DNA from: Chondrosia reniformis
Taxonomy: Eukaryota > Porifera > Demospongiae > Chondrillida > Chondrillidae
DNA length: 64,000 nucleotides
Reading direction: 5' to 3'
Assembly: GCA_947172415.1 (NCBI GenBank)
Contig: OX359192.1
Span: forward strand, 1,490,501 to 1,554,500
Shown: in pieces, positions 49,401 to 61,400 of the stretch
How the letters are laid out: every line of letters starts with the position of its first letter
Numbering within the stretch: the stretch's first letter is position 1
Notes under the pieces: model-generated
Databases searched by the model: none
What the model was told of the DNA's origin: nothing
The model's input: the letters and a program-made list of their open reading frames with translations, nothing else
Program-made: the position numbers and the translations under genes

Positions 49401-52400
49401 TGCGGTACTCAAAGCCCTCTGAACAATCTGTAATTGATATATAGAAAATACACCATTCTGGTGGACCCTGAAACAAATTTTCTAACCCTAGTCAACTGTA
49501 AAATGCTATATTAACCGTAACAACAGTTGAACTCTAAGTACGACTCCAAAAATACACCACTACCTACCTCTGCAGTGAGATTCAGTTACACAATTGCCCT
49601 TGCTCTGTGTGCCAGAAGTACAGAAGCATCCCGAATTACAGTAAGAGTAGTCTCCTTTGGGTTCATCACAGGATGGCTCTACTACGGGGCCGCAAATTTC
49701 AAACCTCCTGTCAGGTGGACATGGTGGCACTACATAGACAATTTAAAAAAGGAGTATGCACTCATAAAGAAACCTGCCACATATACGTAGTGCAAATTTC
49801 TTTGCAAGATTGCTATTTGCTACAGGAGCGGTCAGTGAATTGATTCTCACGACATACATGCATTCATGGTGGTGCAAATGGTGTATTACATTTTTCATGC
49901 GTGTTTCCATGAGTTCAACTCACAACAAGCATTAGGAAGTGATATATCCTCTATTCCCATGTCTTGGCACTGGCTAGCAAATTTGATGATAGAAGCACAA
50001 GGAACAGACAGGCTGAAGCTCTTGCTGTCATCGTCAATGATACAGTGATCAAAGATGCAGGTGTTGATGAAAATGAGGCTGTCAATCCTGCTTCTACATT
50101 GCTTAAAGCTATCCTGCTCAAAGACTGAATTACAAAAGGCTACTGCTCTATCTCTCTTCTTCCCTATACAACGGGGTGTCGGAACGACACTGGGAGTACA
50201 ATTTTGCAGAGCTGAATAGTGTTGACTGTGCCAGGAGAATCCAAATTCATTGAGATTGCTTGTAAGCTGCAGGCCGTCATTGACATTTGCCTGAAAGTCG
50301 TCTGAGGGATTGCCATTGAAGTTTCCACATAGGCCACCTAATCTTTCCTTGTAGACTTCGGGCACCATTACTTCTAAGCGGTGACTTCCATCGTAGCTGA
50401 CGGTCACTCCAAACTGCCTTATATGTAGTGTTGTGGCCACGCCTTGCTTCTGAATGGAGAAAATATCTTTGGATGGATTGCTGGGATAAATGTCTCCACC
50501 TTGCCACAGGATAACTGTTTGACTGAACGGGGGCACCTCTACGTAAACACCTCTGATGCAGGTTGCCTCACCGTTGCACTTCAGCTGGTGTGTATGCACT
50601 GCAAAGTCTTTACCCTCAAAGTCACTGGCAAAAGTATAGGTGCACTCTCCCTGAAAGTGATGGACCAGACCATCAAAGGTGGTGTAATGGGGATCTCCCC
50701 ATGCTGAGCAAGTACCGACTATTGCCTCTTCTTCACCTAAAAGGTAAAAGACAAATTGATGCAACCATACAGATACCTTACTATATACTATATACAACAT
50801 CTTCACTAGACTTTCACTTTTCAATAATGTATATAATGTAACTTACTAATGCACTCATGAGGCATGAGGCATTTTCCTTGCCCATTCAAAACAGCTCCAT
50901 CTGGACAGTAGCAGCCCTCCACACAACCCTGCACTCCTGCTAGGTCCTTGCATGTAGCTTCCACAAGTGGACCACAGCTTTGATAGGTCTTGTCAGCTGG
51001 ACATATTGGCCCTATATACAAGGAAGCATCAGGCTATACACATCATATTATCATTAAGATATTTACAATCAACAGTCATTGAAGGAATGACAAGATCTAT
51101 TGATGCAATACAAATGTCCATTTTGAGAACACTATACACTACCTACAGATATACGTAGACACACTCATCATCACTTACTGCAGGCAGGAGGGGGAGCCCC
51201 TAGGGAAATGCCCTTGGCTCTGCAACTCTCTGCATAGGCTTTGATGACGATGCACCCACAGACATCTTCATCTTCACAGCTGCAATGGTCCAAAATGCAG
51301 TTCTGGTATGACTGCTCTGGAGGAATGCTGTTGAAACACGGGGAATAGGTTCCATTAATGTCACTGAGTATTGAGCAAAACTGCTCTGCCATTTTCCTGG
51401 ATTCTTCCAAACAGTCCGGTGGAGGTGGAGGACAAGTGAAATTGCAGTCTACATTCTCCAAGGACACTCTGTATTCTTCCTCAAAGCGCTTCAGATGAGT
51501 GCGGTTCCCATCCATCAGACTGAACTCATTGGTAAGGTCACCATTGCAATCACCCAGGAGGCCACACAGCTTACCGCTGTAGCTGGCTGGCGTTGTTACT
51601 CTCAGGTAGTAGCGGCCAAAGCTAACCACTACATTGTAGTCGTAGAGTTGGACCGTTATTCTGCTGTTGCCAGAGGTCACTCCCAACTGAAATGGCTTGA
51701 CATGGGATCCAGCGAGTGTCCAGCTGAGGGGAGAGCCCCTGAGGTGTACAGTCACATTGAGAGGTGGCACTTCCACCACCGCCTGGTCGATGCAGGTGGG
51801 TGTTCTGCGTCCTGAGCAGTGGTCGCTGGTAATGGAGTACACTGCAAAGGTCTCCTCTTTGCAATCTTTGGAGAAGATGTGAGAACAGTGATCAAACAGG
51901 TCGTATCGCAGGCCATCAAATGTCCAATAGTGGGGATCTCCAGAGGCAAGTCCAGAACAACCAGGACATTCTTCGGGCAGTATGCAACTGCCACTCCTCT
52001 CGTCCAGCACTTTTCCAAAAGGACAGAAGCAGCCTTGTTCCTCCAATGATGAGGTGGGATACAGATTATGACAGGAGGCTTGTGCTTGGCTGCTATTGCG
52101 GTACTCAAAGCCCTCTGAACAATCTGTAATTGATATATAGAAAATACACCATTCTGGTGGACCCTGAAACAAATTTTCTAACCCTAGTCAACTGTAAAAT
52201 GCTATATTAACCGTAACAACAGTTGAACTCTAAGTACGACTCCAAAAATACACCACTACCTACCTCTACAGTGAGATTCAGTTACACAATTTCCCTTGCT
52301 CTGTACGCCAGAAGTACAGAAGCATCCCGAATTACAGTAAGAGTAGTCTCCTTTGGGTTCATCACAGGATGGCTCTACTACGGGGCCACAAATTTCAAAC

Positions 52401-55400
52401 TTCCTGTCAGGTGGACATGGTGGCACTATAGAGACAATTTAAAAAAGGAGTATGCACTCATAAAGAAACCTGCCACATATACGTAGTGCAAATTTCTTTG
52501 CAAGATTGTTATTTGCTACAGGAGCGGTCAGTGAATTGATTCTCACGACATACATGCATTCATGGTGGTGCAAATGGTGTATTACATTTTTCATGCGTGT
52601 TTCCATGAGTTCAACTCACAGCAAGCATTAGGAAGTGATATATCCTCTATTCCCATGTCTTGGCACTGGCTAGCAAATTTGATGATAGAAGCACAAGGAA
52701 CAGACAGGCTGAAGCTCTTGCTGTCATCGTCAATGATACAGTGATCAAAGATGCAGGTGTTGATGAAAATGAGGCTGTCAATCTTGCTTCTACATTGCTT
52801 AAAGCTATCCTGCTCAAAGACTGAATTACAAAAGGCTACTGCTCTATCTCTCTTCTTCCCAATACAACTGGGTGTCGGAACGACACTGGGAGTACAATTT
52901 TGCAGAGCTGAATAGTGTTGACTGCGCCAGGAGAATCCAAATTCATTGAGATTGCTTGTAAGCTGCAGGCCGTCATTGACATTTGCCTGAAAGTCGTCTG
53001 AGGGATTGCCATTGAAGTTTCCACATAGGCCACCTAATCTTTCCTTGTAGACTTCGGGCACCATTACTTCTAAGCGGTGACTTCCATCGTAGCTGACGGT
53101 CACTCCAAACTGCCTTATATGTAGTGTTGTGGCCACGCCTTGCTTCTGAATGGAGAAAATATCTTTGGATGGATTGCTGGGATAAATGTCTCCACCTTGC
53201 CACAGGATAACTGTTTGACTGAACGGGGGCACCTCTACGTAAACACCTCTGATGCAGGTTGCCTCACCGTTGCACTTCAGCTGGTGTGTATGCACTGCAA
53301 AGTCTTTACCCTCAAAGTCACTGGCAAAAGTATAGGTGCACTCTCCCTGAAAGTGATGGACCAGACCATCAAAGGTGGTGTAATGGGGATCTCCCCATGC
53401 TGAGCAAGTACCGACTATTGCCTCTTCTTCACCTAAAAGGTAAAAGACAAATTGATGCAACCATACAGATACCTTACTATATACTATATACAACATCTTC
53501 ACTAGACTTTCACTTTTCAATAATGTATATAATGTAACTTACTAATGCACTCATGAGGCATGAGGCATTTTCCTTGCCCATTCAAAACAGCTCCATCTGG
53601 ACAGTAGCAGCCCTCCACACAACCCTGCACTCCTGCTAGGTCCTTGCATGTAGCTTCCACAAGTGGACCACAGCTTTGATAGGTCTTGTCAGCTGGACAT
53701 ATTGGCCCTATATACAAGGAAGCATCAGGCTATACACATCATATTATCATTAAGATATTTACAATCAACAGTCATTGAAGGAATGACAAGATCTATTGAT
53801 GCAATACAAATGTCCATTTTGAGAACACTATACACTACCTACAGATATACGTAGACACACTCATCATCACTTACTGCAGGCAGGAGGGGGAGCCCCTAGG
53901 GAAATGCCCTTGGCTCTGCAACTCTCTGCATAGGCTTTGATGACGATGCACCCACAGACATCTTCATCTTCACAGCTGCAATGGTCCAAAATGCAGTTCT
54001 GGTATGACTGCTCTGGAGGAATGCTGTTGAAACACGGGGAATAGGTTCCATTAATGTCACTGAGTATTGAGCAAAACTGCTCTGCCATTTTCCTGGATTC
54101 TTCCAAACAGTCCGGTGGAGGTGGAGGACAAGTGAAATTGCAGTCTACATTCTCCAAGGACACTCTGTATTCTTCCTCAAAGCGCTTCAGATGAGTGCGG
54201 TTCCCATCCATCAGACTGAACTCATTGGTAAGGTCACCATTGCAATCACCCAGGAGGCCACACAGCTTACCGCTGTAGCTGGCTGGCGTTGTTACTCTCA
54301 GGTAGTAGCGGCTAAAGCTAACCACTACATTGTAGTCGTAGAGTAGGACCGTAATTCTGCTGTTGCCAGAGGTCACTCCCAACTGAAATGGCTTGACATG
54401 GGATCCAGCGAGTGTCCAGCTGAGGGGAGAGCCCTTGAGGTGTACAGTCACATTGAGAGGTGGCACTTCCACCACGGCCTGGTCGATGCAGGTGGGTGTT
54501 CTGCGTCCTGAGCAGTGGTCGCTGGTAATGGAGTACACTGCAAAGGTCTCCTCTTTGCAATCTTTGGAGAAGATGTGAGAACAGTGATCAAACAGGTCGT
54601 ATCGCAGGCCATCAAATGTCCAATAGTGGGGATCTCCAGAGGCAAGCCCAGAACAACCAGGACATTCTTCGGGCAGTATGCAACTGCCACTCCTCTCGTC
54701 CAGCACTTTTCCAACAGGACAGAAGCAGCCTTGTTCCTCCAATGATGAGGTGGGATACAGATTATGACAGGAGGCTTGTGCTTGGCTGCTATTGCGGTAC
54801 TCAAAGCCCTCTGAACAATCTGTAATTGATATATAGAAAATACACCATTCTGGTGGACCCTGAAACAAATTTTCTAACCCTAGTCAACTGTAAAATGCTA
54901 TATTAACCGTAACAACAGTTGAACTCTAAGTACGACTCCAAAAATACACCACTACCTACCTCTGCAGTGAGATTCAGTTACACAATTGCCCTTGCTCTGT
55001 GTGCCAGAAGTACAGAAGCATCCCGAATTACAGTAAGAGTAGTCTCCTTTGGGTTCATCACAGGATGGCTCTACTACGGGGCCGCAAATTTCAAACCTCC
55101 TGTCAGGTGGACATGGTGGCACTACATAGACAATTTAAAAAAGGAGTATGCACTCATAAAGAAACCTGCCACATATACGTAGTGCAAATTTCTTTGCAAG
55201 ATTGCTATTTGCTACAGGAGCGGTCAGTGAATTGATTCTCACGACATACATGCATTCATGGTGGTGCAAATGGTGTATTACATTTTTCATGCGTGTTTCC
55301 ATGAGTTCAACTCACAACAAGCATTAGGAAGTGATATATCCTCTATTCCCATGTCTTGGCACTGGCTAGCAAATTTGATGATAGAAGCACAAGGAACAGA

Positions 55401-58400
55401 CAGGCTGAAGCTCTTGCTGTCATCGTCAATGATACAGTGATCAAAGATGCAGGTGTTGATGAAAATGAGGCTGTCAATCTTGCTTCTACATTGCTTAAAG
55501 CTATCCTGCTCAAAGACTGAATTACAAAAGGCTACTGCTCTATCTCTCTTCTTCCCTATACAACGGGGTGTCGGAACGACACTGGGAGTACAATTTTGCA
55601 GAGCTGAATAGTGTTGACTGTGCCAGGAGAATCCAAATTCATTGAGATTGCTTGTAAGCTGCAGGCCGTCATTGACATTTGCCTGAAAGTCGTCTGAGGG
55701 ATTGCCATTGAAGTTTCCACATAGGCCACCTAATCTTTCCTTGTAGACTTCGGGCACCATTACTTCTAAGCGGTGACTTCCATCGTAGCTGATGGTCACT
55801 CCAAACTGCCTTATATGTAGTGTTGTGGCCACGCCTTGCTTCTGAATGGAGAAAATATCTTTGGATGGATTGCTGGGATAAATGTCTCCACCTTGCCACA
55901 GGATAACTGTTTGACTGAACGGGGGCACCTCTACGTAAACACCTCTGATGCAGGTTGCCTCACCGTTGCACTTCAGCTGGTGTGTATGCACTGCAAAGTC
56001 TTTACCCTCAAAGTCACTGGCAAAAGTATAGGTGCACTCTCCCTGAAAGTGATGGACCAGACCATCAAAGGTGGTGTAATGGGGATCTCCCCATGCTGAG
56101 CAAGTACCGACTATTGCCTCTTCTTCACCTAAAAGGTAAAAGACAAATTGATGCAACCATACAGATACCTTACTATATACTATATACAACATCTTCACTA
56201 GACTTTCACTTTTCAATAATGTATATAATGTAACTTACTAATGCACTCATGAGGCATGAGGCATTTTCCTTGCCCATTCAAAACAGCTCCATCTGGACAG
56301 TAGCAGCCCTCCACACAACCCTGCACTCCTGCTAGGTCCTTGCATGTAGCTTCCACAAGTGGACCACAGCTTTGATAGGTCTTGTCAGCTGGACATATTG
56401 GCCCTATATACAAGGAAGCATCAGGCTATACACATCATATTTTATCATTAAGATATTTACAATCAACAGTCATTGAAGGAATGACAAGATCTATTGATGC
56501 AATACAAATGTCCATTTTGAGAACACTATACACTACCTACAGATATACGTAGACACACTCATCATCACTTACTGCAGGCAGGAGGGGGAGCCCCTAGGGA
56601 AATGCCCTTGGCTCTGCAACTCTCTGCATAGGCTTTGATGACGATGCACCCACAGACATCTTCATCTTCACAGCTGCAATGGTCCAAAATGCAGTTCTGG
56701 TATGACTGCTCTGGAGGAATGCTGTTGAAACACGGGGAATAGGTTCCATTAATGTCACTGAGTATTGAGCAAAACTGCTCTGCCATTTTCCTGGATTCTT
56801 CCAAACAGGGCGGTGGAGGTGGAGGACAAGTGAAATTGCAGTCTACATTCTCCAAGGACACTCTGTATTCTTCCTCAAAGCGCTTCAGATGAGTCCGGTT
56901 CCCATCCATCAGACTGAACTCATTGGTAAGGTCACCATTGCAATCACCCAGGAGGCCACACAGCTTACTGCTGTAGCTGGCTGGCGTTGTTACTCTCAGG
57001 TAGTAGCGGCCAAAGCTAACCACTACATTGTAGTCGTAGAGTTGGACCGTAATTCTGCTGTTGCCAGAGGTCACTCCCAACTGAAATGGCTTGACATGGG
57101 ATCCAGCGAGTGTCCAGCTGAGGGGAGAGCCCTTGAGGTGTACAGTCACATTGAGAGGTGGCACTTCCACCACCGCCTGGTCGATGCAGGTGGGTGTTCT
57201 GCGTCCTGAGCAGTGGTCGCTGGTAATGGAGTACACTGCAAAGGTCTCCTCTTTGCAATCTTTGGAGAAGATGTGAGAACAGTGATCAAACAGGTCGTAT
57301 CGCAGGCCATCAAATGTCCAATAGTGGGGATCTCCAGAGGCAAGTCCAGAACAACCAGGACATTCTTCGGGCAGTATGCAACTGCCACTCCTCTCGTCCA
57401 GCACTTTTCCAAAAGGACAGAAGCAGCCTTGTTCCTCCAATGATGAGGTGGGATACAGATTATGACAGGAGGCTTGTGCTTGGCTGCTATTGCGGTACTC
57501 AAAGCCCTCTGAACAATCTGTAATTGATATATAGAAAATACACCATTCTGGTGGACCCTGAAACAAATTTTCTAACCCTAGTCAACTGTAAAATGCTATA
57601 TTAACCGTAACAACAGTTGAACTCTAAGTACGACTCCAAAAATACACCACTACCTACCTCTACAGTGAGATTCAGTTACACAATTGCCCTTGCTCTGTGT
57701 GCCAGAAGTACAGAAGCATCCCGAATTACAGTAAGAGTAGTCTCCTTTGGGTTCATCACAGGATGGCTCTACTACGGGGCCGCAAATTTCAAACCTCCTG
57801 TCAGGTGGACATGGTGGCACTACATAGACAATTTAAAAAAGGAGTATGCACTCATAAAGAAACCTGCCACATATACGTAGTGCAAATTTCTTTGCAAGAT
57901 TGCTATTTGCTACAGGAGCGGTCAGTGAATTGATTCTCACGACATACATGCATTCATGGTGGTGCAAATGGTGTATTACATTTTTCATGCGTGTTTCCAT
58001 GAGTTCAACTCACAGCAAGCATTAGGAAGTGATATATCCTCTATTCCCATGTCTTGGCACTGGCTAGCAAATTTGATGATAGAAGCACAAGGAACAGACA
58101 GGCTGAAGCTCTTGCTGTCATCGTCAATGATACAGTGATCAAAGATGCAGGTGTTGATGAAAATGAGGTTGTCAATCTTGCTTCTGCATTGCTTAAAGCT
58201 GTCCTGCTCAAAGACTGAATTACAAAAGGCTACTGCTCTATCCCTCTTTTCCCCCATACAACTGGGTGTCGGAACGACACTGGGAGTGCACTTTTGCAGA
58301 GCTGAATAGTGTTCACTGCGCCAGGAGAATCCAAATTCATTGAGATTGCTTGTAAGCTGCAGGCCATCATTGACTTTTGCCTGAAAGTCGTCTGAGGGAT

Positions 58401-61400
58401 TGCCATTAAAGTTTCCACAGAGGCCACCTAATCTTTCCCTGTAGATTTCAGGCACTATTACTTCCAAGCGGTGACTTCCATCGTAGCTGACGGTCACTCC
58501 AAATGGCCTCAAATGTAGTGTTGTAGCCATGCCTTGCTTCTGAATGGAGAAAATATCTTTGGATGGATTGCTGGGATAAATGTATCCACCTTGCCACAGA
58601 GTAACTGTTTGACTGAACGGGGGCACCTCTACGTAAACACCTTTGATGCAGGTTGCCTCACCGTTGCACTTCAGCTGGTGTGCATGCACTGCAAAGTCTT
58701 TACCCTCAAAGTCACTGGCAAAAGTATAGGTGCACTCTCCTTGAAAGTGATGGACCAGACCATCAAAGGTGGTGTAATGGGGATCTCCCCATGCTGAGCA
58801 TAACTGATTCTTTGAGTTAATCGTTTCTAATAGAAGAGAAATGTTTTTTATAATAAAATTATTGTAGAATTATTCCAAAACCTATTCTTGTTTTATTTTG
58901 TATTCTTCCTATTCTGATCTACTGTAGGCATCCATTTTCAATACAAAGGAATTTGGTTCTATTATAAGTAATATATATAATAAAATTATTACTAAATTTT
59001 CTTTGTAAGAAAACACATTTCTATAGTGGTATTAACAGGATGCCTTTTATACATAATAGTGTATACATGCCAATATATTAGTGTTTTCTAGATTATTTAT
59101 TATATATATATTTAATATCTAGTTTAACTATCACAATTTGTGGTACGTTCCAATTGTTGGACACTCAAAAGAAGCATTATCCATCTAGTTAGTCCTTTAC
59201 GTATACTATGTGTATGACTTATTGTATGTGTAAGTCTATGTACTAATGTTAATCATGCAACCCCATATTATTATAATTATATTGCCATGCAATTAAGCTG
59301 ATTTCTCCATCTTGGATTTGATAAATACGTATATATAGCTTTAGAGGATCAATTATTTACGTTCAATGTATAATTAACCAATTGGAAAATTGCTTATTTC
59401 AGAAGTTCTTACCTGGGAGCGTGACACTTTTAGACATACTGAAAGGTCCTCTACCCACCACAGTTTCTGCAGCAACTTTAATAGAGTAAGTATCAAAGAG
59501 TGGGATATTGAAAACTTGAATTGAATTTGTTGTTGATGTCGCATTATGCATATAGCCAGTTAAATTTTGTGCTGTAATGATCACCCGATAGTATAGAATG
59601 ATCCCATTTTGATCTAAATATGGCGGAGGTTCCCAGGAGAATATGACCGAATCTCCAAAAACAGCAATAATTGTTATATTTCTTGGACTTGAAGCAGGTA
59701 CTACACAAAGTAAACCGTACAATCACATATATACAGTACAAGTTACAATAGTAATCTAATCTAATATAATATAAATAATTCATATGGCTCCAGGAAAGGA
59801 CCTAACAACAGAATGGGCTTAGTATCATAAAGTTTAGGGTATAAAACGCGTTTTAAATTAAGGGATTTTTTATTTAGGTCTCCGTTTGTTAGAAAATGGA
59901 GGACAAAGACACGAACTAGAGAAACATCACAATGCATCACCAGATTGCACAATCGTAACCTTGAATTCTTCATTATATCTTGATTATTTTGCTCATTTAA
60001 TTAACCAAAACTTCGCCAGACGTTTGTCATACACATGTACCATGATATATGTTCGTTTCACAGCTATCTGACAAATTGAATTTTTTATCAATATAACCCA
60101 TGGTTTGAATATAAATTTCCCATAGGTTTTCTATAGTCCTATGGCCTTTTATATGCAGACTTTGTCCTCCGTTTTCTAACAAACTGAGGCCTAAATAAAA
60201 AATCCCTTAATTTAAAATGAGTTTTATACCCTAAACTTTATGATAATAACCATTCTGTTTCTAGGTCCATTCTTGGAGTCATATGAATTGTTTAATTATA
60301 TTATTATTTATTAATTTAGATTACCTTAGTATATTGTAACTTGCAATTGCACTGTATATATAGGTATCAGAATATCAAACAGTTTCGAATTCGTGTTTAC
60401 TTACTTCCTTCAAGTGTTCTTTTAACTCTAAGTCCTTCAATACCTCCTCCGGATGCAGTAAAGGCTTGAATTGATACATTATACTCTGTGTAAGCATTGA
60501 GGTTGCCAAGCTCTATCTGGTAACTTCCTGATGCATTAGGGGTTATATTGACTGAAATATCATCCGTTACATCAAAGGAAGGATGGTAACTTATCTCAAA
60601 ATACAACAGAACACCATTTATGGTATAAGGATCTCTCCAAGAGACTTGAAGGATGTCTGATGAGGTTGCTATTAAAGTGAAGTTTACAACTGGACCAGGA
60701 ACTACATAGGTTTGTGTGAGACAATACATTTAACAGTGACCTCTTGGATTGAATCAAAACATGTTTCATACCATCTTCCTCTGTTCTTCTAGTGATTGCA
60801 TCACTAAAAGGGCCTCTACCAACTGAAGTTGACACAGCTACACTTATAGTGTAATTAGTGAATGCTGTCAGCTTAGAAAGGACCCTACTCCTCTCGCCAT
60901 CAGATACAACAATATCATCCTCATCTACTCTTACAGTGTAGTTGACAATCATACCATTGATGTCGCATGGAAGTGGGTCTGTCCATGACACATTGATGGA
61001 TGTAGATGACAGTACCATAGCTGTTACTACTGGTGGACTAGATGGACCTAAAGTACGTATAACAATGAAAAGTAATTAATAAGTAGATATAATTCTGGTA
61101 TCAAGTATCAGGTAACAGTATACTCATACTAGTACAGTACTTAACCCAATGTGACTATTTTGCATGAAGCTCAATAAATTACTAAGACAACATTAAAGTT
61201 GAGCATCTGTTGTGTTACAGAGAGCTGTTAACACAAAATCAAAGGTCGGGTTCTTTAATTTGCCAGAATGTACGTATATGCCTTCATTCAATGTCCTTGA
61301 GCTTGAGGTGTGTTGACTCAGGTCACATCCTTGAAAAACAAGAATACCAATGTCCACAGTCTTGTAGAAGAACTGTGATACAACAGCTCCTCAAAGCGTT

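Noticed and set aside
1717..58826. Regular 2.7-kb repeats considered as a satellite or CRISPR-like array
   Set aside because: The repeats contain coding exons with conserved splice sites and domains. They are gene-internal duplications, not satellite or CRISPR.
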